A DNA stretch of 64,000 nucleotides from Syntrophobacterales bacterium (GCA_026417655.1 JAOACS010000031.1:62001-126000); one strand, 5' to 3'; counted from the stretch's first letter, positions 9,451-18,177 are shown. Numbers and translations are program-made. The notes: a model not told the origin generated them from the letters alone.

Positions 9451-11712
9451 ATGGGACTTAATCCACTAATCAAATTGTTTTTCACATGCTGGAAGTGGTG
9501 CAGACTCGAACGACTTTCTCTTGTATGGCAGTTTAGCATCCCCTTTGTCGTGTTGGCTACTCTTGGAACCTGTTTTTTGCTCTTCATAGCTATCCGGGCT
9601 CAGGACGTTTTGATGAGCCGCTACGAAGAAAGACTTCTTACAGATGCCTACGAGATATTCACAAACCACGTTAAACAAAAAGGATCGTGGGCTCTAAGCC
9701 TTGCAGGAACCTTCGCTGCAAATAATGAAGCAAAAAAATACCTTAAGGAAAATAACCGTGAGAAGCTCAAAGAACTTTTTCTACCGACCTATAAGGAGAT
9801 AGCGGATAAGTTTTCCATAGCCCAGTTTCATTTCCATACAAAGGATGGAAAATCCTTTCTACGACTTCAAACACCCCACATTTATGGTGATGATGTAATC
9901 TCTTACCGCAAAACTATTCAGGATGTTCATAGAACTAAGACGGATATTGCCGGGGTAGAACGAGGAGTTACGGGGCTTTCCATCAGAGGGGTTGCTCCCA
10001 TAATGGAGGGAGAAGAACTAATAGGGACGGTTGAAATAGGTTTTAGGCTTGATAATTCATTTCTTGAAGCTCTAAAGAAAAATATCTTTATGGAGGTTTC
10101 CATCCTGGTTCTTGCAGAGGAGGTAAAGGAGCCGGGAAGGCTTGGAACACTTTTTTTTAAACTCCTTGCCTCAACCTATCATCCCTTCTTTGAATCTAAT
10201 TCTATCGAGTATGAAAAAGTCTATAGAGAAGGGAGACAAATTCAGCGCTTTGTAGAAGACGAGGATCGCTATTTCAGAGTGCTCATCGCCCCTTTTAGAG
10301 ATTACAAGGGAGATACAATAGGTGTTGTTGAGATTGGCTTTGATAGATCATCTCAACTTGCTAGAGCTCGTAGCTATCTTGTATGGATGTTTGTTTTAGG
10401 TATTGTAGGTGTAATCCTTTCTGTATTTTCCATATATATAGTAAGCTTTTCATTCACCAGACCTATTGTTGAGATGATCGAGTTCTCCATAAAGATCTCA
10501 TCTGGCTACTACTCAGAACGCCTGGATATTCGGCCTGGTGGAGAATTAGGTATCCTTGCCGATGCCCTAAACGATATGATCGCTTCTTTAAGTGAATCAC
10601 GTAGAAAACTTGAAGAGTATTCTCAGAAGCTTGAAGAGATGGTTCAAATCAGAACCAGAGCTCTTCAGGAATCGGAGGAAAAATATCGCACCCTTGTTGA
10701 AAATATACCCCTTGTTGTATACCGGGCACTGAACGACGGGCGAATTGTCTTTATCAACCGATACATTGAAACCCTTTCCGGATTCCAGGTAAATGATGTG
10801 CTTTCGAATAGAAACTTTTGGAAGGAAAAGGTTGCCCCCGAAGATAGAGCCCGAGTATGGCCTCTCATGGATCGATGCACGAGAGAAGGGGTTGCCTTTT
10901 CCGTTGAATACCGGATGAATAGCGCATTTGGAAGAACTATCTACGTCCGTGAAAGGGCTTTACCCCATTTTGATGAAAATGGTGAGGTTGAAGTAATAGA
11001 TGGTTTCATTGCGGATGTGTCAGATAGATATCAACTTCAGCAACAAATAATCCGTGCCGAGGAACTGAAAACCCTTAGTGAAATCTCTGCCCGCCTTGCC
11101 CACGAAATAAGAAATCCCCTCGTGGTGGCTGGAGGATTTACGAGGAGACTTCTAAAAGAATTCGATACAGGAACAGAACAGGCCAAAAAACTTGAGATTA
11201 TCCTTTCAGAGATCCGCCGTTTGGAAGAAATCTTACTAAAAACGATGGATTATCTCAAACCCTTTGAGATTTCTCCAAAACCTATCCACCTCAAGGAATA
11301 CCTGGAACAGTTCTTCGAAAAATACAAGTCCATATTCAACACAAAGGGGATAGTATGGAGTCTTTCTGTCCCAGCCGATATTCCTCCAGTTATGCTCGAT
11401 GAAGAACTAATGGAACAGGGACTTAGATGCATTGTTGGAACCCTTGTATTTTACGCAGCCTACAGAAGCACCTTCCTATGTTCAGTTAAGAAGGAAGACC
11501 AGTTTGTCTATATTGAACTCTCCACAGAACCGACCCTCCTATCGGATGATGACATAGAACATTTTTTCTATCCCTTTACCCGCCATCAGGACACACCTGA
11601 GATGATAGATCTTCCTGTGGCGAAGATAATCATTCATAAGCACGGCGGGTGGGTAGAGATTTCAAAGTCTGGAGGACAGGCCGTAACGCTTACCATAATA
11701 ATTCCCGTATAG
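9451..11712 (+). CDS. Membrane sensor histidine kinase with degenerate ATPase domain
   Basis: The 753-residue protein has TM1 at about 28-48, a periplasmic double-sensor (dCache-like) domain to about 307, TM2 at about 310-335, HAMP at about 330-382, a PAS domain (EEKYRTLVENIP onward, 407-530) and a HisKA dimerisation domain with phospho-acceptor H551 in ARLAHEIRNPL. The C-terminal 115 residues align with HATPase_c at both ends (PPVMLDEELMEQ; IIHKHGGWVEI). The N-box asparagine, the DxGxG G1 box and the GLGL G2 box are all missing. It may bind no ATP and act as a phosphatase, scaffold or pseudo-kinase. No response regulator is adjacent. The start has only a weak ribosome-binding site; an upstream in-frame stop at 9424 limits extension. 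Confidence 0.85.
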   Translation: MGLNPLIKLFFTCWKWCRLERLSLVWQFSIPFVVLATLGTCFLLFIAIRAQDVLMSRYEERLLTDAYEIFTNHVKQKGSWALSLAGTFAANNEAKKYLKENNREKLKELFLPTYKEIADKFSIAQFHFHTKDGKSFLRLQTPHIYGDDVISYRKTIQDVHRTKTDIAGVERGVTGLSIRGVAPIMEGEELIGTVEIGFRLDNSFLEALKKNIFMEVSILVLAEEVKEPGRLGTLFFKLLASTYHPFFESNSIEYEKVYREGRQIQRFVEDEDRYFRVLIAPFRDYKGDTIGVVEIGFDRSSQLARARSYLVWMFVLGIVGVILSVFSIYIVSFSFTRPIVEMIEFSIKISSGYYSERLDIRPGGELGILADALNDMIASLSESRRKLEEYSQKLEEMVQIRTRALQESEEKYRTLVENIPLVVYRALNDGRIVFINRYIETLSGFQVNDVLSNRNFWKEKVAPEDRARVWPLMDRCTREGVAFSVEYRMNSAFGRTIYVRERALPHFDENGEVEVIDGFIADVSDRYQLQQQIIRAEELKTLSEISARLAHEIRNPLVVAGGFTRRLLKEFDTGTEQAKKLEIILSEIRRLEEILLKTMDYLKPFEISPKPIHLKEYLEQFFEKYKSIFNTKGIVWSLSVPADIPPVMLDEELMEQGLRCIVGTLVFYAAYRSTFLCSVKKEDQFVYIELSTEPTLLSDDDIEHFFYPFTRHQDTPEMIDLPVAKIIIHKHGGWVEISKSGGQAVTLTIIIPV

Positions 11713-11754
11713 TCCTTTTTAATCAAGACCTTTAGGATAGGAGTTTTTTTCTTC

Positions 11755-11784
11755 TTGACTTAGGAAGCCCTGTGGTAATAAATA
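11755..11784 (+). promoter_or_regulatory. Possible sigma-70 promoter for the IclR operon
   Basis: TTGACT (11755-11760) is followed after 18 bases by the AT-rich TAAATA. It lies 32 bp upstream of the IclR-type regulator gene and downstream of the kinase gene. The -10 match is modest, so this is a tentative call. Confidence 0.3.
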
Positions 11785-11815
11785 TCTGTGCTATTATAAG
11801 AAATGGTGTTTTGAT

Positions 11816-12625
11816 ATGCAAAACATAAAAGAAGAAAAACTCTCATCCCTAGAAAAGGCCCTTAAAATCCTCACTACCTTCCTCCTTGAAAAGCCCGAGT
11901 GGGGAATCCGTGATCTTGCAGACAAACTAGCCTTTAGTCCCGCCACAGTCCAAAGGCTCGTTCAGACCCTCAGAAGCTATGGCTTCCTCGATCAGGATGA
12001 ATCAACAAAGAAATACAGATTGGGATCAATCTATTTCCGTTACGTAGAGGTGCTTCAGAGTCACTATCCAATCCTTAAGGAAGCTCTTCCTCTGATGCGT
12101 GTCCTCTGCTCTCAAACCGGGGAAACCACCCATTTAAACGTCATAGACGGCAAGGAACGGCTTTGCATCCACAGCGTCGAATCTCCCCAATATTTAAAGG
12201 CCAGTATGCCCGTAGGCAACCGTTCACCCCTTTACGCCGGGGCCTCCTCAAAATGTCTTTTGGCATTTTCACCAAGGGAGTTCATAGAATCATACCTTAG
12301 CTTAGTAGACCTCATATCCCTTACACAGGAGACCATCACCGACGTTGAAAAACTTAAAGCGGAAATTTCTTTAATCCGCTCTAGAGGGTATGCGTCCAGC
12401 ACAGGAGAACGAACTCCTGGACTATGTTCCATAAGTGTGCCCATATTCGGCTATGGTGAAAGTTTCATTGCAGCATTGAGTCTTGCTATTCCGGCCGTCC
12501 GTTTTAGTGATCAGAGGCATAGAGCCATGTGTCTTGAAAAGCTTATGGAGACAGGTGAAAGGCTTTCCCGGAAGATGGGTTACGGTGGGGAACCCTATCC
12601 GGTTAAAGCAGAGCCGCTATGGTAA
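11816..12625 (+). CDS. IclR-family transcriptional regulator
   Basis: The 269-residue protein has an N-terminal winged helix (LEKALKILTTFL, then IRDLADKLAFSPATVQRLVQ) and the C-terminal IclR effector domain with TTHLNVIDG, YAGASSKCLLAF and GYASSTGERTPGLCSISVPI. IclR proteins bind small aromatic or carboxylic acids and control the adjacent catabolic operon. It is the first gene of a plus-strand run with a CoA-transferase 31 bp downstream, so it most likely regulates that pathway and itself. The effector cannot be read from the sequence; an acid fed into the pathway or its CoA ester is the natural guess. Confidence 0.92.
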   Translation: MQNIKEEKLSSLEKALKILTTFLLEKPEWGIRDLADKLAFSPATVQRLVQTLRSYGFLDQDESTKKYRLGSIYFRYVEVLQSHYPILKEALPLMRVLCSQTGETTHLNVIDGKERLCIHSVESPQYLKASMPVGNRSPLYAGASSKCLLAFSPREFIESYLSLVDLISLTQETITDVEKLKAEISLIRSRGYASSTGERTPGLCSISVPIFGYGESFIAALSLAIPAVRFSDQRHRAMCLEKLMETGERLSRKMGYGGEPYPVKAEPLW

Positions 12626-12656
12626 GTCTTGGTCATAAAAATGAGGAGCGACAGAA

Positions 12657-13859
12657 ATGGACGAGAAAAAGCGAAAGCCCCTTGAGGGAGTAAAGGTTCT
12701 TGATCTCAGTCGAGTGCTTGCTGGACCTTACTGCACAATGATGTTAGGTGATCTAGGAGCTGACGTTATCAAGGTGGAAAAACCAGGTGAGGGCGACGAA
12801 ACTAGAGAATGGGGTCCTCCTGATGCTGCTGGGGAATCGGCTTATTACCTCTGCGTAAACAGAAACAAACGGGGAATCACCGTTGATTTAAAGGCTCCAG
12901 AAGGACGGGAGATAATCTACAAACTGGCAGCTAAGACCGATATTCTCATAGAAAACTATAAGGTTGGAACCCTTGATCGCCTGGGTCTTGGCTATGAGGA
13001 TATAAAAAAGGTTAACCCCGGCGTTATTTATTGCTCTATCACGGGCTTTGGGCAATATGGGCCCTACAAAGACAGACCTGGCTACGATTTTATTATACAG
13101 GGCATGGGTGGAATAATGAGCATCACAGGTGAACCCGAGGGTCCACCTATGAAAGTCGGAGTAGCCATTGTTGATATAACTGCTGGGCTTTTTGCTTGCT
13201 CCGCCATTCTTGCCGCCCTCTACTATAGGGAGAAAACGGGTCTTGGGCAGTATATCGACATATCTCTTCTTGACTCCGTTGTGGCCTGGCTTGCTAACGT
13301 AGGAAGCAATTATCTAATCTCCGGTGAGCTTCCAAAGCGATATGGTAACGCCCATCCCAATATAGTTCCCTACGAACCTTTTCAGGCAAAAGACGGAGTC
13401 TGGATCGCCCTTGGTGTTGGAAATGATCGTCAGTGGCGAGAATTTTGCCGTATGGCTGGACTCGAACAACTTGCCGAAGATCCTCGCTTTGCTACTAATC
13501 CTCAGCGGGTTATCCACAGAAAAGAGCTCATCCCAATAATTGCTGAAAAGATTCGTGAGCGAACATCCGACGAATGGCTTAGAGAACTCGAGAAATTAAA
13601 AATTCCCTGTGGACCAATAAATACCCTTGATCGCGTCTTCTCTGATCCCCAAGTTCTTGCTCGAGAAATGGTCGTGAAAGTGCCTCACCCTAAAGCTGGG
13701 TCCATTAAGTTGGTGGCAAGTCCTATGAAATTTTCTCTTACACCATGCACCGTGGAAAGGCATCCACCGCTTTTGGGAGAACACACGGAAGAAGTATTGA
13801 GAGAGCTAGGGTATTCTTCTGAAGAGATAGGGATTTTAAGATCCAAGGGGGTTATATGA
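12657..13859 (+). CDS. Class III CoA-transferase (CaiB/BaiF family)
   Basis: The 400-residue enzyme moves CoA between carboxylic acids. Family marks include VLDLSRVLAGPYCTMMLGDLG at the N-terminus, the GFGQYGPY loop, the catalytic aspartate D173 in VGVAIVDITAGLFA, and a C-terminal PPLLGEHTEEVLRELGYS. It is the activating step expected for an operon that feeds an acyl-CoA dehydrogenase and a Na+-pumping decarboxylase; succinyl-CoA:glutarate or succinyl-CoA:dicarboxylate transfer is a reasonable guess, but members of this family cannot be assigned a substrate by sequence alone. A good ribosome-binding site (GAGGAG) precedes the ATG. Its TGA overlaps the ATG of the next small gene. Confidence 0.9.
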   Translation: MDEKKRKPLEGVKVLDLSRVLAGPYCTMMLGDLGADVIKVEKPGEGDETREWGPPDAAGESAYYLCVNRNKRGITVDLKAPEGREIIYKLAAKTDILIENYKVGTLDRLGLGYEDIKKVNPGVIYCSITGFGQYGPYKDRPGYDFIIQGMGGIMSITGEPEGPPMKVGVAIVDITAGLFACSAILAALYYREKTGLGQYIDISLLDSVVAWLANVGSNYLISGELPKRYGNAHPNIVPYEPFQAKDGVWIALGVGNDRQWREFCRMAGLEQLAEDPRFATNPQRVIHRKELIPIIAEKIRERTSDEWLRELEKLKIPCGPINTLDRVFSDPQVLAREMVVKVPHPKAGSIKLVASPMKFSLTPCTVERHPPLLGEHTEEVLRELGYSSEEIGILRSKGVI

Positions 13860-13993
13860 CTAAGGCCTTTATCATATTCCTATTTGGCTCTATCGGTGTT
13901 TTCCTAGGAATGGCCGCCCTTTATTTAGCTATAAAATGCCTTGTAATCTTGGCAAATCGGCTGGAACGAAAGGAGAATACTGATGCTTCATAG
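13856..13993 (+). CDS. Small membrane subunit, OadG/MmdD-like (delta subunit of Na+ decarboxylase)
   Basis: This 45-codon gene has an ATGA overlap with the CoA-transferase stop, and its own end overlaps the start of the beta-subunit gene by 11 bases. The product has a single transmembrane helix (about residues 5-33, FIIFLFGSIGVFLGMAALYL onward) and a short charged tail (RLERKENT). Oxaloacetate and methylmalonyl-CoA decarboxylase small subunits share this build and hold the alpha subunit to the membrane. Family sequence conservation is low, so the call depends mainly on topology and on its position next to the beta and biotin subunits. It is shorter than the typical 80-residue OadG. Confidence 0.65.
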   Translation: MTKAFIIFLFGSIGVFLGMAALYLAIKCLVILANRLERKENTDAS

Positions 13994-15104
13994 CTCTTTA
14001 GCCGATATTATCTCATCCTGTGGGCTTTTTAGTGTGTCCTTTGGGAACGCCCTCATGTGGATCATAGGTGGAACACTCATATATCTTGCTATAGCCAGGA
14101 AGTTTGAACCTCTCCTTCTCCTTCCCATAGGCTTTGGTATTATCCTCGCCAACTTACCCTTTGCTGATCTCATGAAGCCTGGTGAAGGTCTCCTCTGGCG
14201 CTTCTATCACTATGGTATCCAGTGGGAGGTCATCCCTCCCCTTATATTTTTAGGGCTAGGAGCCCTCACCGATTTTGGTCCTCTTCTGTCGAGGCCATCC
14301 CTTATTTTCCTCGGAGCTGGAGCTCAGGTAGGGGTTTATATCACCTTCTTTTTCGCGAAACTTATGGGTTTTAGCTTAGCCGAAGCGGCTGCTATTGGTA
14401 TTATTGGTGGTGCTGATGGACCTACAACTATATATGTAACAAGTAAACTAGCACCTCACCTCCTTGGAAGCTGCGCCGTCTCCGCCTATTCTTACATGGC
14501 CCTTGTGCCAGTCATTCAGCCTCCTGTAATAAAGTTACTCACCACAAAGGAAGAGCGAAAAATTGTGATGAAGAAATCTCGGAAGGTTTCTCGCATAGAA
14601 CGGATTCTCTTTCCCTTACTTGCAACTCTTGTCGTTGTGCTTCTGTTCCCTCCCTCTGCACCCCTCATGGCTATGTTTATGTTGGGGAATCTATTTAGAG
14701 AATCAGGAGTGGTAGAACGCCTATCGAGTGCAGCTCAGAATGAACTTATGAATATCGTGACCATCTTCCTTGGAATCTCCGTTGGGGCCACAATGAATGC
14801 GGAAACCTTTCTTAGGCCTCAAGTTCTCATGATTTTTTTCTTGGGGCTCTTTGCCTTTGCATCAAGCACCGCAACAGGTGTTCTTGTAGCGAAAATAATG
14901 AATCTATTCCTTAAGGAGAAGATCAATCCCATGATAGGGGCCGCTGGGGTCTCGGCCGTCCCTATGTCAGCTCGGGTTGTTCATCAACTTGGCCAAGAAG
15001 AAAATAGGCAGAATTACCTTCTAATGCACGCTATGGGACCAAATATTGCTGGGGTAATTGGGACAATAGTTGCAGCAGCAATCTTTATAGGGGTTCTTAA
15101 ATAA
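13983..15104 (+). CDS. Na+-translocating acyl-CoA decarboxylase beta subunit
   Basis: The 373-residue, roughly ten-helix membrane protein belongs to the OadB/GcdB/MmdB family. It decarboxylates carboxybiotin and exports Na+. Diagnostic stretches are GIIGGADGPTTIYV with the conserved Asp of the Na+ channel, GNLFRESGVVERLS, IFLGISVGATM and GAAGVSAVPMSARV with the conserved serine pair. Length fits the short forms of the family (about 370-430). GGAG upstream of the ATG lies inside the preceding small gene. Together with the biotin carrier (15125) and the carboxyltransferase (16539) it makes a complete decarboxylase. Sequence alone does not separate methylmalonyl-CoA, glutaconyl-CoA and malonyl-type substrates. 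Confidence 0.93.
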   Translation: MLHSSLADIISSCGLFSVSFGNALMWIIGGTLIYLAIARKFEPLLLLPIGFGIILANLPFADLMKPGEGLLWRFYHYGIQWEVIPPLIFLGLGALTDFGPLLSRPSLIFLGAGAQVGVYITFFFAKLMGFSLAEAAAIGIIGGADGPTTIYVTSKLAPHLLGSCAVSAYSYMALVPVIQPPVIKLLTTKEERKIVMKKSRKVSRIERILFPLLATLVVVLLFPPSAPLMAMFMLGNLFRESGVVERLSSAAQNELMNIVTIFLGISVGATMNAETFLRPQVLMIFFLGLFAFASSTATGVLVAKIMNLFLKEKINPMIGAAGVSAVPMSARVVHQLGQEENRQNYLLMHAMGPNIAGVIGTIVAAAIFIGVLK

Positions 15105-15124
15105 ACATTAGGGAGGCATTTAAT

Positions 15125-15340
15125 ATGGGATGCAAAGTGCTTGCTCCGATGGTTGGAAAAATCGTCAAAGTTAAAGTAAAGGTTGGCGATAAGGTCGAAA
15201 GAGATCAAGAAATCTTTGTAATGGAGTCAATGAAGTTGGAATCTAGCGTTTTTTCACCCTGCAGTGGCACAATCAAGGAAATCAAGGTTTCCGAGGGTGA
15301 CAGAATCGAAGAAGATGATCTTCTCGCTATCATTGAATAA
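15125..15340 (+). CDS. Biotin carrier subunit of the decarboxylase
   Basis: This 71-residue protein is a bare biotinyl domain. The biotin-accepting lysine is K37 in VMESMKLES; the canonical family motif is EAMKM. PMVGKI at 8-13 and SEGDRIEEDDLLAII near the end complete the beta-sandwich. It lacks the Pro/Ala-rich linker common in longer carriers of this group. AGGGAGG lies about 8 bases upstream of the ATG. It carries CO2 from the alpha subunit to the beta-subunit pump. Confidence 0.92.
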   Translation: MGCKVLAPMVGKIVKVKVKVGDKVERDQEIFVMESMKLESSVFSPCSGTIKEIKVSEGDRIEEDDLLAIIE

Positions 15341-15366
15341 CAGCAAATGGACCGGGGAGGGTTCCT

Positions 15367-16524
15367 ATGAACTTTGAACTTACAGAAGAGCAAAGAATGG
15401 TTCAAGAACAAGCTCGCCGCTTTGCCGAAACCGAAATTCTTCCCACCCTAGAAGAGGAGGAAAAGAACCACATCTTTGTTAGAGAAAGAGTCCGGAAGAT
15501 GGGAGAACTTGGTTTTTTTGGTTGTTGCATCCCCGAGGAATACGGTGGAAACGGAATGGGTTTTTTAGAATCGGTTTTAATGACTGAACAAATAGCCAAG
15601 GTCTCACCTTCTTGGAGGCTACCCTTTAATATGCAAAACATTGGTCCAGCTCTTACCGTTATGGAATTTGGAACGGAGGAGCAAAAAAGAACCTACGTTC
15701 CCAAGTGGGTATCGGGAGAGTGGATCGGCTTTTTTGCCATTACAGAGCCTAACGCAGGTTCCGATGTAGCAGGCATGCGCACAACGGCAAAAGACGGGGG
15801 TGACCATTGGATTCTTAACGGCCAAAAGATGTGGATCACCAATGCTCCAATAGGCGATGTGGGGCTAGTGTATGCCTATACCGATCGAGACAAGAAATAT
15901 CAGGGCATGACCTGTTTTATTGTGGATGTGAAAAACACCCCTGGTATTGAGACACGGGCTATCGAGACGAAGCTTGGCCTTCCCTGTTCTCCAACTGGAG
16001 AGATCATCTTCGACGATGCTCGCATTCCTAAAGAAGCCGTGTTAGGCAAGGTGGGAGATGGTTTCAAAATATGCATGTGGATGCTTAATAACACTCGCCT
16101 AAGTTGTGCTGCTGGAGCCCTGGGAGTAGCTGGAGCATGTCTTGAAGCTGCGATTAAATATTGTAATGAACGTTCCCAATTCGGTCAACCCATTGGTAAA
16201 TTTCAAATGATTCAGGCTCAGATCGCCGAAATGGTTGCGGAACATGAGGCAGCAAAACTTCTTGTCTATCAGGCGGCCTTCCTTAAAGATGCCAAAAAAC
16301 CGAATCAGCTTCAAACCTCTATAGCGAAATACTATGCCTCGGAAGTAGCGGTTAGGGCCGCTAATGAAGCCATGAAGATTTTTGGCTCCTATGGGTTTTC
16401 TACCGAATACCCCATCGCCAGATTTTACCGCGATGTAAAATCCTACCAGATTGTGGAGGGGACCTCGAATGTTCAGAAGCTCATCATTTCTAGTATCGCC
16501 CTGGGCTATCAACCAAATCGATAG
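15367..16524 (+). CDS. Acyl-CoA dehydrogenase, glutaryl-CoA dehydrogenase-like
   Basis: The 385-residue flavoprotein has the acyl-CoA dehydrogenase marks ITEPNAGSDVAG (125-136), MWITNA (155-160), ERSQFGQPIGKFQ and the catalytic glutamate E364 in QIVEGTSNVQ. Several stretches resemble the glutaryl-CoA dehydrogenase branch: GFFGCCIPEEYGG, SWRLPFNMQ and FGSYGFSTEYPIARFYRD. R84 in SWRLPF falls where human glutaryl-CoA dehydrogenase uses Arg94 to bind the substrate carboxylate. In anaerobic relatives such as Desulfococcus a non-decarboxylating glutaryl-CoA dehydrogenase makes glutaconyl-CoA, which a Na+ pump then decarboxylates. The gene lies inside the operon that encodes such a pump, which supports that reading. 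A short-chain acyl-CoA dehydrogenase is the alternative. Confidence 0.9.
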   Translation: MNFELTEEQRMVQEQARRFAETEILPTLEEEEKNHIFVRERVRKMGELGFFGCCIPEEYGGNGMGFLESVLMTEQIAKVSPSWRLPFNMQNIGPALTVMEFGTEEQKRTYVPKWVSGEWIGFFAITEPNAGSDVAGMRTTAKDGGDHWILNGQKMWITNAPIGDVGLVYAYTDRDKKYQGMTCFIVDVKNTPGIETRAIETKLGLPCSPTGEIIFDDARIPKEAVLGKVGDGFKICMWMLNNTRLSCAAGALGVAGACLEAAIKYCNERSQFGQPIGKFQMIQAQIAEMVAEHEAAKLLVYQAAFLKDAKKPNQLQTSIAKYYASEVAVRAANEAMKIFGSYGFSTEYPIARFYRDVKSYQIVEGTSNVQKLIISSIALGYQPNR

Positions 16525-16538
16525 GAGGGAAAAGGGAT

Positions 16539-18095
16539 ATGGAAAAAACCTGGAGGGAGCTAATCGAAGAACTGGAGGCCAGGAAAGCCCATCTTCGAGA
16601 GGGCGGGGGTAAGGAACTTCAGGAGAAGGAACACGCCAAGGGAAAACTGACCGCTAGAGAGCGAATAGATCTACTTTGTGATCCCGAAACATTTGAAGAA
16701 TATGATCTCTTTGCGACCCACATAGGTCGAGATTATGGGCTGGATAAGAAGGAACTTCCTGCCGATGGGGTCATCATAGGCTTTGGCAAAGTGAACGGCC
16801 GTGGATGTATGGTCTATGCTGAGGATTTCACTGTAGTTGCAGGAACCTTTGGAGAAAGACATGGTAAAAAGATCTGTAAAATCATAGACATGGCTAGAAC
16901 CTACGGTTACCCCGTGGTAGGTATAAACGATTCTGGAGGTGCTCGGGTTACTGAACAAATGGGAGCCCTTTCTCAATATGGTCAACTCTTTTACCGCCAT
17001 ATTCAAGCATCGGGTGTGGTGCCTCAGATTGCGCTCATTATGGGACCGGTTGCTGGAGGACAGGCCTATTCTCCAGCTCTAATGGATTTTATATTTATGG
17101 TGGAAAAGACTAGCTCCATGTTTATTGCTGGCCCTCCCCTTGTCGAAGCCGTTGTATATGAGAAAACCGATGAACAATCCCTTGGTGGTCCCGATGTTCA
17201 TGCTCGAATTACCGGTGTCTCAGATGGCACCTGGGCGGATGATAGAGAATGTCTTGCCAAAACTCGGGAACTGCTTTCATATCTTCCTCTAAACAACAAG
17301 GAAAGGCCTCCCTATCTTGTCCCCGAAGATTCTCCCGATAGAAGAACCCCCGAGCTGGAAGAGATTATTCCCACCGATCAGAAGAGACTTTACAATATGA
17401 GAAAGGTCATTGAAGTAATCGTTGATAGAGGCTCCTTTTTCGAAATTAAAAAGGAATTTGCAACTAACCTTATTGTCGGTTTCGCCCGTCTGAATGGACA
17501 TGTGGTCGGTATAGTGGCTAATAATCCTATAAAGTACAATGGAGCTCTCGACTATAATGCATCCGACAAGGGTTCTAGGTTTATTCGTTTTTGCGATGCC
17601 TTTAACATACCCCTTATAAATCTCCAAGATGTTCCTGGTTTTCTTATAGGCACTAAATCGGAACACAACGGTATCATCCGCCATGGCGCAAAGATGCTCT
17701 ATGCCTATGGGGAAGCTACCGTTCCAAAGATTACCTGTGTTGTCAGAAAAGCCTATGCCGGTGGCTATCTAGCTATGTGCAGTAAAGATCTGGGGGCTGA
17801 TGTAGTCTACGCCCTTCCCACCGCAGAGATATGCCTTATGGGACCCCAAGGGGCCGTGAATATCCTCTTTAGAAAGGAAATCGCTGCTTCACCTGATCCC
17901 GAAAGAACTAGAGCTGAGCGGGAAGCTGAGTTTATGGCAAAGTATGTCAATCCAACCTACGCTGCAAGTCTCCAGCATGTTGACGATATCATACAACCTG
18001 CAGAGCTTCGCATAAAACTTATAAGAGCCCTTGAGATGACCATAAATAAGGTGGAAAAATCTCCTGACAGAAAACATGGTATCACACCCGTATAG
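16539..18095 (+). CDS. Biotin-dependent acyl-CoA carboxyltransferase (decarboxylase alpha subunit)
   Basis: The 518-residue protein has the two crotonase-like halves of the PCCB/MmdA family: INDSGGARVTEQMGAL, GPVAGGQAYSPALMDF, GGPDVHARITG in the first, and VGIVANNPIKYNGALDYNASDKGSRFIRFCD, VPGFLIG and AYAGGYLAM in the second. It transfers the carboxyl group of an acyl-CoA to biotin. Here, with a membrane beta subunit and a free biotin carrier in the same operon, it most likely works in the decarboxylating direction as methylmalonyl-CoA or glutaconyl-CoA decarboxylase alpha. Glutaconyl-CoA decarboxylase alpha from clostridia is longer (about 587 residues), which makes this MmdA-type in sequence. 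A propionyl-CoA carboxylase role is possible, but no biotin carboxylase gene is present. Confidence 0.92.
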   Translation: MEKTWRELIEELEARKAHLREGGGKELQEKEHAKGKLTARERIDLLCDPETFEEYDLFATHIGRDYGLDKKELPADGVIIGFGKVNGRGCMVYAEDFTVVAGTFGERHGKKICKIIDMARTYGYPVVGINDSGGARVTEQMGALSQYGQLFYRHIQASGVVPQIALIMGPVAGGQAYSPALMDFIFMVEKTSSMFIAGPPLVEAVVYEKTDEQSLGGPDVHARITGVSDGTWADDRECLAKTRELLSYLPLNNKERPPYLVPEDSPDRRTPELEEIIPTDQKRLYNMRKVIEVIVDRGSFFEIKKEFATNLIVGFARLNGHVVGIVANNPIKYNGALDYNASDKGSRFIRFCDAFNIPLINLQDVPGFLIGTKSEHNGIIRHGAKMLYAYGEATVPKITCVVRKAYAGGYLAMCSKDLGADVVYALPTAEICLMGPQGAVNILFRKEIAASPDPERTRAEREAEFMAKYVNPTYAASLQHVDDIIQPAELRIKLIRALEMTINKVEKSPDRKHGITPV

Positions 18096-18107
18096 GGAGG
18101 AAAGAGG

Positions 18108-18127
18108 GGACGCACTATCGTGCGTCC
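18108..18127 (+). other. Perfect hairpin after the carboxyltransferase gene
   Basis: GGACGCAC, loop TATC, GTGCGTCC: an 8-bp GC-rich stem with a tetraloop 12 bases after the stop. No T-run follows, so it may be an mRNA 3'-end stabiliser or protein site, with the true terminator at 18178-18209. Confidence 0.5.
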
Positions 18128-18144
18128 GCAACTAATCACTATAA

Positions 18145-18173
18145 TTGACAGCTTAGAAAGGTGCTGATAAAAG
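18145..18173 (+). promoter_or_regulatory. Possible sigma-70 promoter for the ligase/ACT pair
   Basis: TTGACA at 18145-18150 is a consensus -35. After 17 bases comes TAAAAG at 18168-18173, a fair -10. Transcription would begin near 18180, inside the terminator stem of the preceding operon. Confidence 0.4.
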
Positions 18174-18177
18174 ATAG

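Noticed and set aside
16099-16512. A 137-codon minus-strand frame
   Set aside because: Antisense to the well-supported acyl-CoA dehydrogenase; no family match or start signal.
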